DNA of 64,000 nt from Mesorhizobium sp. L-2-11 (GCF_016756595.1 NZ_AP023257.1:4170001-4234000); one strand, 5' to 3'; shown: positions 25,296-35,475, numbered from the stretch's first letter. Translations and numbers: made by a program. The notes: generated by a model from the letters alone, not told the origin.

Positions 25296-26093
25296 TCAGG
25301 CGCTGAGCTGTCGCAGAACCGTTGCCGGCGAGAAGCCCGACAGGCGCCGCACCTCGCGCGTCAGATGCGCCTGGTCGCAATAGCCTGCTTCGAACGCAAG
25401 ATCGGCCAGGCGCGGCTCGGCAGACTGCCGCGCCAGGTTCAGGAACCGCTGGAAGCGGAGAATGCGGTCGAGCGTCTTCGGACCATAGCCGAAGGCCTCC
25501 TGGCAGCGGCGGCGAAGCGTTCGCGGGCTGACGTCGAGCCGGTCGAGGATCACTTCCATGCCCGGACCGGCGGATTCGGTTTTCAGCGCGGTGAAGGCAA
25601 ATCCCATGTCCGCAGGCGGCGGCTCGACATCTGGCGCAAGCCTGCAGAGTGCCGCCTGCATCGCCCGCATCCGCTCCACCATGGAGGACGCATCGCCAAT
25701 TTTTTGGGCGGTTTCGCGCGCCAGCGCTCCCCAAAAGTGGCTGAGCGCCAACCGGCCGCCGACGATTTCCGACATCGGCAGGCCGAGCCACCGGCTTGCC
25801 GCACCCGGTCGGAAGCGGGCGCCGATCACCGTGGAACCGGGTTTCAGCGTTGAGAGGGCAACCTCCACGTCGGGGCCTGCCACGACCAGATCGCCGTCGA
25901 TCCAAATGATGTCGACACAGCCGTCGGGGACCACGGCCGACAGGCTCGTCGCCTCCGGTCGCAATGTGTTGCACCAGGCACACTGGAAATGCCCTTCGAG
26001 TGCGGCCGGAGGATCGAACTCGCAATATTCCCCAATTGCCCCGGAAAGGATTGGTGCCCCGGAAAGGACGGGTGTGTTGTCATCAGACGTCAC
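25296..26093 (-). CDS. AraC-family transcriptional regulator with DUF6597-like sensor domain
   Basis: This 265-residue protein has a cupin-like N-terminal part of the DUF6597 type (PDGCVDIIWIDGDLVVAGPD, IGARFRPGAASRWLG). The C-terminal AraC double helix-turn-helix region includes LDVSPRTLRRRCQEAFGYGP and LAFEAGYCDQAHLTREVRRL. It is probably the activator or repressor of the SRPBCC and VOC genes 69 bp downstream. The inducer is not predictable. Confidence 0.88.
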   Translation of the reverse strand: MTSDDNTPVLSGAPILSGAIGEYCEFDPPAALEGHFQCAWCNTLRPEATSLSAVVPDGCVDIIWIDGDLVVAGPDVEVALSTLKPGSTVIGARFRPGAASRWLGLPMSEIVGGRLALSHFWGALARETAQKIGDASSMVERMRAMQAALCRLAPDVEPPPADMGFAFTALKTESAGPGMEVILDRLDVSPRTLRRRCQEAFGYGPKTLDRILRFQRFLNLARQSAEPRLADLAFEAGYCDQAHLTREVRRLSGFSPATVLRQLSA

Positions 26094-26331
26094 GAGCCTC
26101 TCCTGTGAGGGAACATTTTCGCGCAGCGCCGTACTCTTCGGTCCCCGAAACTATTGCGGTGACGGCGGGCTTCAACCCCTGATGGCAGCTTTCACCGCCT
26201 GCCGGCGATTTCCACCGCGATCAGGCGGTTTGCTGGCCTTGTTCTCAAGCCGTCTCTTGACGCGCGGGAACCATACACGTTAGGCGTTCGGCACCCGAAC
26301 GATTGGCGACCAAGCAAGGAAATTCCAGCCG

Positions 26332-27021
26332 ATGGAAATTTTTACCGCCGCCGGCCTCGCGGCCCTGCTCCAGGTCATCGCCATCGACCTTGTGCTTGCC
26401 GGCGACAATGCCATCGTCATCGGCCTTGCTGCGGCAGGCCTGCCGTCGGATCAGCGCAAGAAGGCGATTCTCGTCGGCATTCTGGCGGCCACCCTGCTTC
26501 GCATCTTCTTCGCCCTGATCACCCAGTGGCTCCTCACCATCGGCCCCATTCTCCTCATAGCCGGCGGCCTGCTGCTGCTTTGGGTGTGCTGGAAGATGTG
26601 GCGCGAACTGCGTGTCAGCCACGAGCAGGAACATGACGCGACGGAAGCGTTGTCGAATGTCGATTACGACAAGAGCGGGACGATTGGCGGCAAGGGACCG
26701 CGCAAGACTTTTGCTCAGGCAGCCTGGCAGATCGTCATTGCCGACGTTTCGATGTCTCTCGACAACGTCCTTGCCGTCGCCGGCGCGGCGATGGACCATC
26801 CGACGGTCCTGATCATCGGCTTGGCGCTGTCGATCGCACTGATGGGCTTTGCCGCTTCGTTTGTCGCACGCCTCCTGCATAAGCACCGCTGGATCGCCTA
26901 CATCGGCCTCGCGATCATTTTCTACGTCGCCGTGAAGATGTTTCTGGATGGTGCTGTGCAGCAGTTCCCCGAACAGTTTGCCTTCCTGGCGCCCTGGTTC
27001 GGGCCGGGCGGCGGTCATTGA
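26332..27021 (+). CDS. TerC-family integral membrane protein (YjbE-like)
   Basis: This 229-residue protein has about seven membrane helices and the TerC-family acidic motifs LQVIAIDLVLAGDNAIVIGL and VIADVSMSLDNVLAVAGAA, whose Asp/Asn residues are thought to bind metal. YjbE/YkoY relatives export manganese or help metalate exported proteins. I looked for a yybP-ykoY manganese riboswitch upstream and did not see its conserved core. The metal specificity is therefore open. Confidence 0.88.
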   Translation: MEIFTAAGLAALLQVIAIDLVLAGDNAIVIGLAAAGLPSDQRKKAILVGILAATLLRIFFALITQWLLTIGPILLIAGGLLLLWVCWKMWRELRVSHEQEHDATEALSNVDYDKSGTIGGKGPRKTFAQAAWQIVIADVSMSLDNVLAVAGAAMDHPTVLIIGLALSIALMGFAASFVARLLHKHRWIAYIGLAIIFYVAVKMFLDGAVQQFPEQFAFLAPWFGPGGGH

Positions 27022-27198
27022 AAGTTTAGCAGTGCAGGTCCGCCCGAGGCGCCAAGCCGTTCCCGGTTTGCTTGATTGCGGAACTATGCTATTGCGCCGT
27101 GCAAATTGAGCTTCTGCGAAAGTTCAAAAGATCAACATGTATCGAGACTTCCGGGCTGGGCCTCAGGGTTTCCGGCCCGCGTCCATTGGAAACCGCAA

Positions 27199-28512
27199 AT
27201 GTCTGCCCCTCGCGTCAGTTTCGTCAGCCTTGGATGCCCCAAAGCCCTGGTGGATTCGGAGCGCATCATCACCCGCCTGCGCGCCGAGGGCTATGAGATC
27301 GCGCGCAAGCATGACGGCGCCGATCTGGTCGTCGTCAACACCTGCGGCTTTCTCGATTCGGCTCGCGACGAATCGCTCAATGCCATCGGCTCCGCCCTTT
27401 CGGAGAACGGCAGGGTCATCGTCACCGGCTGTCTCGGCGCCGAACCTGACGTCATCCGCGAAAAGCATCCCAACGTTCTCGCCATCACCGGTCCGCAGGC
27501 CTACGAGAGCGTGATGGCTGCGGTGCATCAGGCTGCGCCCCCGAGCCACGATCCCTATGTCGATCTTTTGCCGCCGCAAGGCGTCAAGCTGACGCCGCGC
27601 CACTATGCCTATGTGAAGATTTCGGAAGGCTGCAACAACCGCTGCAGCTTCTGCATCATCCCGGCGCTGCGCGGCGATCTCGTCTCGCGGCCGGCGGCCG
27701 ACGTGCTGCGCGAGGCCGAGAAACTGGCCAAGGCCGGCGTCAAGGAAATCCTCGTCATCTCGCAGGACACCAGCGCCTACGGCATCGACATCAAATACCA
27801 GACCAGCATGTTCGGCGATCGCGAAGTGCGGGCCAAATTCCTTGATCTGTCGGAGGAACTCGGCAAGCTCGGCGTCTGGGTGCGCATGCACTATGTCTAC
27901 CCCTACCCGCATGTCGCCGATGTCATCCCGCTGATGGCCGAAGGAACGATCCTTCCCTATCTCGACATCCCGTTCCAGCACGCCTCGCCGCGAGTGCTGA
28001 AGAACATGCGCCGGCCCGCCCACGGCGAAAAGACGCTCGACCGCATTCGCGGCTGGCGCGAAATCTGTCCGGATCTGGCGATCCGCTCCACCTTCATCGT
28101 CGGCTTTCCCGGCGAGACGGACGACGATTTCGAGATGCTGCTCGACTGGCTGGACGAAGCCAGGATCGACCGCGCCGGCTGCTTCAAATACGAGCCGGTC
28201 AGAGGCGCCCGCTCCAACGACCTCGGCCTCGAACAGGTACCGCAGGAGATCAAGGAAGCGCGCTGGCACCGTTTCATGCAGCGCCAGCAGAAGATCTCGG
28301 CAACGCAGCTCGCCAGGAAGGTAGGCAAGCGTCTGCCAGTGCTGATCGACGAGGCGCATGGCACCTCGGCGAAGGGCCGCACCAGATACGACGCACCCGA
28401 AATCGACGGCTCGGTGCATATCCAGTCGCGGCGTCCGTTGCGCGCCGGCGATGTCGTTACCGTCAAGATCGATCGTGCCGACGCCTACGATCTCTACGGC
28501 TCGGCGGTCTGA
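27199..28512 (+). CDS. rimO: ribosomal protein S12 methylthiotransferase RimO
   Basis: RimO is a radical-SAM enzyme that methylthiolates an aspartate of ribosomal protein S12. The 437-residue product shows all three domains. The N-terminal MTTase domain has [15 protein letters not shown] and [11 protein letters not shown] and VTGCLGAE. The radical-SAM cluster motif C-x3-C-x2-C is [14 protein letters not shown]-terminal TRAM-like part follows ([20 protein letters not shown]). The ATG giving [10 protein letters not shown] is the family-typical start; the frame upstream is not conserved-looking. Confidence 0.96.
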   Translation: MSAPRVSFVSLGCPKALVDSERIITRLRAEGYEIARKHDGADLVVVNTCGFLDSARDESLNAIGSALSENGRVIVTGCLGAEPDVIREKHPNVLAITGPQAYESVMAAVHQAAPPSHDPYVDLLPPQGVKLTPRHYAYVKISEGCNNRCSFCIIPALRGDLVSRPAADVLREAEKLAKAGVKEILVISQDTSAYGIDIKYQTSMFGDREVRAKFLDLSEELGKLGVWVRMHYVYPYPHVADVIPLMAEGTILPYLDIPFQHASPRVLKNMRRPAHGEKTLDRIRGWREICPDLAIRSTFIVGFPGETDDDFEMLLDWLDEARIDRAGCFKYEPVRGARSNDLGLEQVPQEIKEARWHRFMQRQQKISATQLARKVGKRLPVLIDEAHGTSAKGRTRYDAPEIDGSVHIQSRRPLRAGDVVTVKIDRADAYDLYGSAV

Positions 28513-28619
28513 CCGCTTCTCGCCCTACGGCGCCGCGTCCCTTTGGACGGCAAAGGATGCCGCGTATTTTGCGCATGACCCTGCCGAAATCGATCCCGAT
28601 TTCGGGCTCCCGCTAAACG

Positions 28620-28643
28620 AAAGGGCGCCGCGCGGCGCCCTTT
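28620..28643. terminator. perfect palindromic bidirectional terminator
   Basis: Two perfectly complementary 12-nt arms (AAAGGGCGCCGC and its complement) meet without spacer, flanked by A and T residues. It lies between the convergent rimO and BMP-transporter genes and could stop transcription from both sides. Confidence 0.7.
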
Positions 28644-28644
28644 C

Positions 28645-28675
28645 TGTCAAGATTTTGGCCTGTCAAGATTTGGCC
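28645..28675 (+). repeat. short tandem direct repeat
   Basis: TGTCAAGATTTTGGCC is followed directly by TGTCAAGATTTGGCC, differing by one T. It sits just after the palindrome, between rimO and the BMP gene stop. It is probably a small slippage duplication with no assigned role. Confidence 0.6.
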
Positions 28676-28685
28676 CCGCTTGCGC

Positions 28686-29753
28686 TTACTGCGGCAGCTT
28701 GTCGTCGACGCCCTTGACGTAGAAGTTCATGCCGAGCAGCGTCGGATCGTCGGCGACTTCGCCTTCCTTCAGCCACGGCGTGCCGTCCTGCTTGGCAATC
28801 GGCCCGGTGAACGGGTTCCACCCTTCGACGATCTTCTTCTCGGTGGCTTCCGCCATCGCCTTCACGTCGTCGGGCATGTTGGTGTAAGGCGCCATTTTAA
28901 CGGCGCCGTCCTTGATGCCCAGCCAGACATTGCCGGGCTTCCAGGTGCCGTCGAGCGCGGCCTTCACCCGGCCGATATAATACGGCCCCCAATCGTCGAC
29001 GATCGAGGTCAACTGCGCCTTGGGAGCGAACTTGATCATGTCCGAAGACTGGCCGAAGCCCTGCAGTCCGCGCTCTTCGGCGACTTGCAGGGGAGCGGTC
29101 GAGTCGGTGTGCTGGACGATGATGTCGGCACCCTGGTCGAACAGAGCCTTGGCGGCATCGGCTTCCTTGCCCGGATCGAACCATGAATTGATCCAGACGA
29201 TCTTCGCTTTGAAATCCGGCTTGATCGACTGGGCGCCGAGCATGAAGGAATTGATACCCATCACCACTTCGGGAATCGGGAACGAAACGATGTAGCCGGC
29301 GACACCCGACTTCGATTGCCTGGCGGCGATCTGGCCGAGGATGTAGCGGCCTTCGTAGAAGCGTGCGTTGTAGATGCCGAGATTTTCGGCCATCTTGTAG
29401 CCGGTCGCGTGCTCGAACATCACGTCGGGGAATTTCTTGGCGACCTTCACTTCGGGGTCCATGAAGCCGAAGGACGTGCCGAAAATGATCTTGCATCCTT
29501 CGCGCGCCAGGCGCTCGAAGGCACGATCGGCATCGGGACCCTCGGAGACGTTCTCCAGATAAGCGGTCTCGACCTTGTCGCCGAGCGCCTTCTCCACGTC
29601 CAGGCGGCCCTGGTCATGCTGGTACGAATAGCCGAAATCGCCGATCGGGCCGGTATAGACCCAGCAGGCTTTCAGCTTTTCCTGCGCTTCGGCGGTCGCC
29701 GCCAGCGACAATGCCGCCGCCGCGGTCATCAGCGCAATAAGCAGTTTTTTCAT
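28686..29753 (-). CDS. BMP-family ABC transporter substrate-binding protein
   Basis: This 355-residue periplasmic protein belongs to the BMP/PnrA/BmpA family, which binds nucleosides or purine-type ligands. A signal peptide ends at ATAEAQ. Family-typical stretches are CWVYTGPIGDFGYSYQHDQG, FERLAREGCKIIFGTSFGFM and DIIVQHTDSTAPLQVAEERG. It is followed on the minus-strand transcript order by none; the two permeases and ATPase lie upstream, making it the last gene of the operon, with its own 52-bp gap. Substrate is inferred from the family only. Confidence 0.93.
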   Translation of the reverse strand: MKKLLIALMTAAAALSLAATAEAQEKLKACWVYTGPIGDFGYSYQHDQGRLDVEKALGDKVETAYLENVSEGPDADRAFERLAREGCKIIFGTSFGFMDPEVKVAKKFPDVMFEHATGYKMAENLGIYNARFYEGRYILGQIAARQSKSGVAGYIVSFPIPEVVMGINSFMLGAQSIKPDFKAKIVWINSWFDPGKEADAAKALFDQGADIIVQHTDSTAPLQVAEERGLQGFGQSSDMIKFAPKAQLTSIVDDWGPYYIGRVKAALDGTWKPGNVWLGIKDGAVKMAPYTNMPDDVKAMAEATEKKIVEGWNPFTGPIAKQDGTPWLKEGEVADDPTLLGMNFYVKGVDDKLPQ

Positions 29754-29805
29754 CGTGTTACCTTTCTGAGTTAAGCCTTGGAGCTTCCCGTTTGTCTTTT
29801 TATTG

Positions 29806-30726
29806 TCAACGATCCGGAACGAATGGCTGCCCCAAGGAAGCCGGTGTGTTCATCATCGTCAAACGCTTGTTGCGCGAGATTAGAACGAGAACCACGATGG
29901 TTGCCAGATAGGGCAACGAAGAAAGCAGTTGCGAGGGAACCGGAATGCCAAAAGCCTGTGCATGAAGCTGGCCGATCCAGACCGCGCCGAAGATATAGGC
30001 GCCCGCCAGCACCCGCCATGGCCGCCATGATGCGAACACGACCAGCGCCAGCGCGATCCAGCCGCGTCCGGCGGTCATGTTCTCCACCCATTGCGGCGTA
30101 TAGACCAGCGACAGATGGCCCCCGGCAAGGCCAGCACAGGCGCCGCCGAAGATCACCGCCAGGTAGCGGTAGCGGATGACCTTGATGCCAAGCGCATGGG
30201 CCGATGTGTGGCTGTCGCCGATCGAGCGCAGCGTCAGCCCGGTGCGGGTCTTGAACAGGAACCACATGACGGCGGCGGTCAATGCGATCGAGATGTAGAA
30301 GATCGGGTCCTGGCCGAACAGCAACCTGCCGATGACGGGGATCGCCGTCAGGCCGGGAATGTCGAGGTTTGGCAGCCTCGCGCCGGGCTGGCCGACAAAG
30401 CTGGTGCCCATCATGCCGGAAAGGCCGAGGCCGAGCAGTGTCAGCGACAGGCCGGTCGCCACCTGGTTGGTGGCCAGCGACAGCGTCATGACGGCGAACA
30501 GCAGTGAAAACACCGCGCCCAGGGCGATCGCCGCCAACAACCCGATCCATGGCGATCCGGTGAGATAGCCGGCCCCGAAACCGCCGACCGCGCCCATGAT
30601 CATCATGCCTTCGACGCCGAGATTGAGCACGCCGGAACGTTCGACCACCAGCTCGCCGATCGCCGCGATCAGCAAAGGCGTCGCCGCGGTTGCGATGGTC
30701 AAAAGAATGTTGACGGTGATGTCCAT
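29806..30726 (-). CDS. ABC transporter permease (BMP-type, second permease)
   Basis: This 306-residue permease of the branched-chain/ribose/nucleoside superfamily has eight or so hydrophobic helices and the characteristic [20 protein letters not shown] loop near residue 30. It overlaps the stop of the first permease by one base (TGATG), so the two are translated together. It pairs with the larger permease to form the heteromeric channel. Confidence 0.93.
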   Translation of the reverse strand: MDITVNILLTIATAATPLLIAAIGELVVERSGVLNLGVEGMMIMGAVGGFGAGYLTGSPWIGLLAAIALGAVFSLLFAVMTLSLATNQVATGLSLTLLGLGLSGMMGTSFVGQPGARLPNLDIPGLTAIPVIGRLLFGQDPIFYISIALTAAVMWFLFKTRTGLTLRSIGDSHTSAHALGIKVIRYRYLAVIFGGACAGLAGGHLSLVYTPQWVENMTAGRGWIALALVVFASWRPWRVLAGAYIFGAVWIGQLHAQAFGIPVPSQLLSSLPYLATIVVLVLISRNKRLTMMNTPASLGQPFVPDR

Positions 30727-31838
30727 CAGCGGGCCTCCTCCAACTTGGGCGCGGCTTCAAGCGTCGGCGCAGCCAAGCCGATCAGACGAATGCGGTAGTG
30801 AATGAGCGTGTCGCAGCCGAGCACGAAGAACAGCAGCATGCCCTGGAAGACGCGTGCCACCTTGTCGGAAATGCCGAGCGCGCTTTGCACCGCCTCGCCG
30901 CCGAGATAGGTCAGCGCCAGCACCAGGCCCGCCGCGACAATGCCTAATGGATTGAGCCGGCCGAGGAACGCCACGATGATGGCGGCAAAGCCGTAGCCAG
31001 GCGAAATCACCGGCTGCAGCTGGCCAATGGCGCCGGAGACTTCCGAGATGCCGGCAAGTCCGGCCAGTGCCCCCGACAGCATGAAGGCGAAGAACACCAT
31101 CCGGTTGATGCCGAAGCCGGCGAAGCGCCCTGCCCTGGGGCTTGAGCCGAGCACGCGGACCTCAAAGCCTTTCAGCATGCGGCTCATCAGGATCCAGACC
31201 AGCACCGCCGCGACCAGCGCGAACACGAAACCCCAATTGGCACGACCGGAGGCCGGCATCAGTTCCGGGAGAATGGCCGAGTCGTTGAACTGTATCGTCT
31301 GCGGGAAATTGAAACCCTTCGGATCGCGCCACGGCCCGCGCACCAGCCAGTCGAGGAACAGCTGCGCGACATAGACCAGCATCAGGCTGGTCAGGATCTC
31401 GTTGGTGTTGAAGCGCGCCTTGAGCAAGGCGGGAATGGCGGCGTAAGCGGCGCCGCCGACCATGCCGAACAGCAGCATCAGCGGCAGCACCAGCGGGCCT
31501 TCAAACTGCGGAAGCAGCACCGGAATGCTCGAGCCGACGATGCCGCCCAGGATGAACTGGCCTTCCGCGCCGATGTTCCAGATGTTGGCTCTGTAGCAAA
31601 CCGACAGGCCGACCCCGATCAGGATGAGCGGTGCCGCCTTGATCGCCAACTCATGCAGCTGCCAGACCTGACTGACCGGCTCGAGGAAGTAGATCTGGAA
31701 CGCCTTCAGGGAATTGACGCCAAGCAGCGCGAACAGGACGGCACCGGCAATGATTGTCAGCGCGAATGCAATGAAGGGCGACAGCGCCGAGAACAGCATC
31801 GAGCGCTGCGGCCGTTTGACGAGTTCGAGGCGCATCAT
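30726..31838 (-). CDS. ABC transporter permease (BMP-type, first permease)
   Basis: This 370-residue permease carries about nine or ten helices and the family loop YRANIWNIGAEGQFILGGIV. The N-terminus is cytoplasmic with a short basic stretch. Its start overlaps the ATPase gene's stop by 4 nt. With the second permease, the two-domain ATPase and the BMP protein it makes a complete importer of the nucleoside type. Confidence 0.93.
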   Translation of the reverse strand: MMRLELVKRPQRSMLFSALSPFIAFALTIIAGAVLFALLGVNSLKAFQIYFLEPVSQVWQLHELAIKAAPLILIGVGLSVCYRANIWNIGAEGQFILGGIVGSSIPVLLPQFEGPLVLPLMLLFGMVGGAAYAAIPALLKARFNTNEILTSLMLVYVAQLFLDWLVRGPWRDPKGFNFPQTIQFNDSAILPELMPASGRANWGFVFALVAAVLVWILMSRMLKGFEVRVLGSSPRAGRFAGFGINRMVFFAFMLSGALAGLAGISEVSGAIGQLQPVISPGYGFAAIIVAFLGRLNPLGIVAAGLVLALTYLGGEAVQSALGISDKVARVFQGMLLFFVLGCDTLIHYRIRLIGLAAPTLEAAPKLEEAR

Positions 31839-33400
31839 GACGTCTCCAGAGCGTGTTCGGCGTGGCCCGGCTCGGCCCCGCCCATCAGCAGTCCGACCTT
31901 TTCGAACGTTGCCTCGGCGATCGGCAAAGGCTTCGACAATTCGCCATTGTGCATCACCGCGATCGCGTCGGATATCTCGAACAATTCGTCGAGATCCTGG
32001 CTGATGACCAGCACCGCCGAGCCGCTGCGCGCCAGTTCGATAAGCGTCTGCCGAATGTGGGCGGCCGCACCGGCGTCGACGCCCCAGGTCGGCTGATTGA
32101 CGACCATGACGCCTGGCCTGCGGTCGAGCTCGCGGCCGACGATGAATTTCTGCAGATTGCCGCCTGAAAGCGCTGCCGCCTCCGGGTCCGCAGCGCTCTT
32201 GCGCACATCCATCGCCTTGATGATGCGTTGGGCAGCGGCATAGATCGCGTCGCTTTTGACCATTCCGCCGGCGCCGACGAACACCTTGCCGTCGGTGGCA
32301 TGGCGCGACAGCAGCAGGTTTTCCGAAAGCTTCATGCGCGGTGCTGCACCGTGGCCGAGCCGCTCTTCCGGCACGAAGGCAGCGCCCATCAGCCGCCTGC
32401 CGGTGATGCTGAGGCGGCCGGCGTCCTTGCCGCGGATGCGCACCGAGGCGGCCTCCTGCTGCGGCACCTCGCCGGAAACGGATTCGAAGAACTCGCCTTG
32501 GCCATTGCCGGCGACGCCTGCAATGCCGATCACTTCGCCGGCGCGTACGGACAGGTTGATGTTTCTGAGCGGGATCGAGAACGGCGTTGCCGGCTTGCGG
32601 CTGAGAGCGCGGATTTCAAGCAGCGGCTGCGCGGTCTCGATACCCTGGGCCGGTGCACGCACCACGGCCTGCACCTCGTTGCCGACCATCATGCGGGCCA
32701 GCGATGCCGCGGTTTCCTTGCGCGGATTGCAATGGCCAACCACCTTGCCGTGGCGCAGCACGGTGGCGCGGTCGCAGATACGCTTGACCTCTTCCAGCCG
32801 ATGCGAAATGTAGAGTATGGACTTCCCTTCCGAGCGCAGCCGTTCGAGCGTCTCGAACAGCTTGTCGGCTTCCTGCGGCGTCAGCACCGAGGTCGGCTCG
32901 TCGAGGATGATGAGTTGCGGCGTCTGCAGCAGACAGCGGATGATCTCGATACGCTGCCGCTCACCGACCGAGAGGTCGCCGACCAGCGATTGCGGATCGA
33001 GCGGCAGCCCGTAGCTATAGGAAAGCGCCCTCGCCTTCGCGGCAATCGTGCTGATCGGCGAGCCGTCGTCCAGCGACAGCGCGATGTTCTCGGCCGCCGT
33101 CAGGGCCTCGAACAGCGAAAAATGCTGGAACACCATGCCGATGCCAAGCTTCTTCGCAAAGCCGGGATTGGTGATCGTGACCGCCTGGCCGTTCCAGAAA
33201 ATCTCGCCCGAATTGGGCTCCAGCGTTCCGAACAGCATTTTGACGAGCGTCGACTTGCCGGCACCGTTCTCGCCGAGCAGCGCATGGATTTCGCCTTTTG
33301 CGACGGTGAGATCGACATGGTCGCACGCTGTCAGTGTGCCGAACGTCTTGGTAAGGCCACGAACCTCAAGCAGGTTTGCGTCGTCCTGATTTGCACTCAC
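31835..33400 (-). CDS. two-domain ABC ATPase of the BMP-type importer
   Basis: This ATPase has two nucleotide-binding domains, like RbsA. Domain 1 has Walker A GENGAGKSTLV, signature LSVGERQRIEI and Walker B LIILDEPTSVL. Domain 2 has signature LSGGNLQKFIVGREL but a degenerate P-loop (GVAGNGQGEF), as is common for the second domain. I prefer the GTG at 33400 because GGGAGG lies five bases upstream; the in-frame ATG at 33412 overlaps that ribosome site. It heads the transporter operon. Confidence 0.92.
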   Translation of the reverse strand: MSANQDDANLLEVRGLTKTFGTLTACDHVDLTVAKGEIHALLGENGAGKSTLVKMLFGTLEPNSGEIFWNGQAVTITNPGFAKKLGIGMVFQHFSLFEALTAAENIALSLDDGSPISTIAAKARALSYSYGLPLDPQSLVGDLSVGERQRIEIIRCLLQTPQLIILDEPTSVLTPQEADKLFETLERLRSEGKSILYISHRLEEVKRICDRATVLRHGKVVGHCNPRKETAASLARMMVGNEVQAVVRAPAQGIETAQPLLEIRALSRKPATPFSIPLRNINLSVRAGEVIGIAGVAGNGQGEFFESVSGEVPQQEAASVRIRGKDAGRLSITGRRLMGAAFVPEERLGHGAAPRMKLSENLLLSRHATDGKVFVGAGGMVKSDAIYAAAQRIIKAMDVRKSAADPEAAALSGGNLQKFIVGRELDRRPGVMVVNQPTWGVDAGAAAHIRQTLIELARSGSAVLVISQDLDELFEISDAIAVMHNGELSKPLPIAEATFEKVGLLMGGAEPGHAEHALETS

Positions 33401-33574
33401 AGTGCCTCCCATCTGGTTTGCCAGATATGTTCTGTGTTCCCGCAGGCATGGTATGCGCGGCCTGCTGTCGTCGCAAAGCGGCACCCGTCTTGAAAGAGCT
33501 TCAAGAATTTCAGCGGAAACCTAACGCATCGGCCCGAAAATCGAAATCGATTTTCGGAAAGCACGATGCCTGGC

Positions 33575-34552
33575 TCAGGGGATAAGAATGGTTGTCCCGG
33601 TCGTCCTGCGGCCTTCAAGGTCGGAATGCGCCCTGCCGGCATCCTCGAGCGGGTAACGCTGATTGATCTTGATCTTGGCCGCGCCGCTGAGCACGATTTC
33701 GAACAGAGCGGCGGCGGACGCCTCCAGATCTTCGCGCCTGGCGTTGTAGACGAACAGCGTTGGACGGGTTGCGAACAGCGAACCTTTCTGCGCCAGCAGC
33801 GACATGCTGAACGGTGGGACCGGTCCCGACGATTGACCGAAGCTGGCGAACATGCCGAGCGGCTTCAGGCAGTCGAGCGAAGCCGGAAAGGTGTCGTTGC
33901 CGACCGAATCATAGACGACGTCGCACTTCTTGCCGCCGGTGATGGCAAGAACGCCGGCGACGAAGTCCTGCTCGCGATAGTTGATGACGTGGTCGAAGCC
34001 ATGCGCCTTGGCGAGTTCGATCTTGTCGGCGGAACTGGCGGTACCGATCACGGTTGCGCCAAGATGCTTGGCCCATTGGCCGAGGATCAGCCCGACGCCG
34101 CCGGCCGCCGCGTGAAACAGGATCGTGTCGCCCGCCTTCACCTTGAAGGTACGGCGCAGCAGATATTCCGCCGTCATCCCCTTCAGCATCATGGCGGCCG
34201 CCTGCTCGTCGCTGATGCCGTCCGGCACCTTGACGACGCGATCAGCGGCGATCACGCGCTGTTCGGCATAGGCGCCAGTCGTCACGGCGTAGGCGATGCG
34301 ATCGCCCGGCTTCAGCCAGTCGATATCAGCGCCCACTTCCACCACCACCCCGGCCGCCTCGCCGCCGGGTATCAGCGGGAAACCGCCAGGCGGCTGGTAA
34401 AGTCCGGAGCGATGATAGACGTCGATGAAATTGAGGCCGATTGCCGTGTGCCTGACCAGGATTTGCCCGGAGCCGGGTTGGCCCGGATCGGCGTCTTCAT
34501 AGGTCAGGACCTCCGGACCGCCATGGGCGTGGATGCGTATTGCTTTGGACAT
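33575..34552 (-). CDS. zinc-independent quinone oxidoreductase (Qor-like MDR family)
   Basis: This 325-residue protein is a medium-chain dehydrogenase/reductase of the quinone oxidoreductase type. It has the NADPH-binding motif HAAAGGVGLILGQWAKHLGA, the substrate-domain start IRIHAHGGPEVLTYED and YDSVGNDTFPASLDCLKPLG. No structural zinc cysteines are visible. It would reduce quinones with NADPH. It lies between the BMP operon and pcs on the same strand, with separate spacing, so it is probably its own transcript. Confidence 0.92.
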   Translation of the reverse strand: MSKAIRIHAHGGPEVLTYEDADPGQPGSGQILVRHTAIGLNFIDVYHRSGLYQPPGGFPLIPGGEAAGVVVEVGADIDWLKPGDRIAYAVTTGAYAEQRVIAADRVVKVPDGISDEQAAAMMLKGMTAEYLLRRTFKVKAGDTILFHAAAGGVGLILGQWAKHLGATVIGTASSADKIELAKAHGFDHVINYREQDFVAGVLAITGGKKCDVVYDSVGNDTFPASLDCLKPLGMFASFGQSSGPVPPFSMSLLAQKGSLFATRPTLFVYNARREDLEASAAALFEIVLSGAAKIKINQRYPLEDAGRAHSDLEGRRTTGTTILIP

Positions 34553-34623
34553 TGATGAGGCTCTCTTGGGACCAGACTCTCTTGGGATCAGACTTCTATC
34601 GGGGGACTAGACTTCGATCGGGA

Positions 34624-35475
34624 TCAGTTTTTCTTGGCGCCGAGCGTTGGAAACAGCTGCATGATACCGCCGATGCATGCGAGATAAAGTCCGGTGACCG
34701 TGATGCCGATCTTGGTGAAGACACTCACCTGCTCGCCCAAGACGCCGATCTGGTCGTAGAAGGCGGCAAGCGCTGCCTGCGCCAGCGCCAGCGCTCCGAA
34801 AGCGCACCATAGCAACGTCATGCCAAGGTTGATCGGCCGCAGCCGCGCCACCCGCACCGGGTGGATGAAATTGATTGGCATAAAGGTCAGGATGGCGGCC
34901 ACCACGACCACGGCGAAGGAAACCCATTGTCCCGGCTCGATGACGAACAGCGTAAACACCACCATGTTCCAGACCACGGGAAACCCCTTGAAGAAGTTTT
35001 CCTTGGTCTTCATCCCGGTGTCGGCATAGTAGATGGCGCTCGACACGACGATGATCGCTGCCGACAGGAACGACAGGCCCTCACCCATGAAGCCGCGCTG
35101 GTAAAGCGCGAACGCCGGTATCAGCACATAGGTGACGTAATCGATGATGTTGTCGAGGAGTTCGCCCGACCATGTCGGCAGGATTTCCTTGACCTCGAGT
35201 TTCCTGGCGATCGGCCCGTCGATGCCGTCGACGAACAGCGCCAGCCCCAGCCACCAGAACATCGCCGTCCAGCGCTGCTCGCTCGCCGCCACCAGCGACA
35301 GGAACGCCAGGAACGAGCCCGACGCGGTCAGCAGATGCACCGAAAATGCGCGCGCCTGCGGCCATGTGACTTTCTTCTTCGGCCTCGGAATCCTGTCAGC
35401 GATTTTCCTGGCCGTGATTTTTCCGGCCGTGATTTTCTTGGCCGTGATTTTTCTGGCCGTTGTTTTTTTGCTCAC
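34624..35475 (-). CDS. pcs: phosphatidylcholine synthase
   Basis: Pcs makes phosphatidylcholine directly from CDP-diacylglycerol and choline, a pathway typical of rhizobia and other host-associated bacteria. The CDP-alcohol phosphotransferase motif is FVDGIDGPIARKLEV followed by GELLDNIIDYVTYV, giving the D-G-x2-A-R ... G-x3-D-x3-D pattern. Eight membrane helices are visible. The family core begins near KKVTWPQARAFSVHLLTASG; the 36 residues before it are a Lys/Ile/Thr/Ala repeat encoded by a 15-bp tandem repeat. No alternative ATG lies before the core. Confidence 0.95.
   Translation of the reverse strand: MSKKTTARKITAKKITAGKITARKIADRIPRPKKKVTWPQARAFSVHLLTASGSFLAFLSLVAASEQRWTAMFWWLGLALFVDGIDGPIARKLEVKEILPTWSGELLDNIIDYVTYVLIPAFALYQRGFMGEGLSFLSAAIIVVSSAIYYADTGMKTKENFFKGFPVVWNMVVFTLFVIEPGQWVSFAVVVVAAILTFMPINFIHPVRVARLRPINLGMTLLWCAFGALALAQAALAAFYDQIGVLGEQVSVFTKIGITVTGLYLACIGGIMQLFPTLGAKKN
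35395..35469 (-). repeat. 15-bp tandem repeat in the 5' end of pcs
   Basis: About five units of AAAATCACGGCC plus one variable codon encode K-I-T-A-(K/G/R). The outer two units are degenerate and the inner three nearly identical. Such in-frame units can gain or lose copies without breaking the gene and change only the cytoplasmic N-terminal extension. Confidence 0.75.

Noticed and set aside
26094..26331. possible yybP-ykoY manganese riboswitch before the TerC-family gene
   Set aside because: The conserved internal-loop sequences of that riboswitch are not visible.
32228..33493. 421-codon plus-strand ORF
   Set aside because: Antisense to the ABC ATPase gene with clear Walker motifs.
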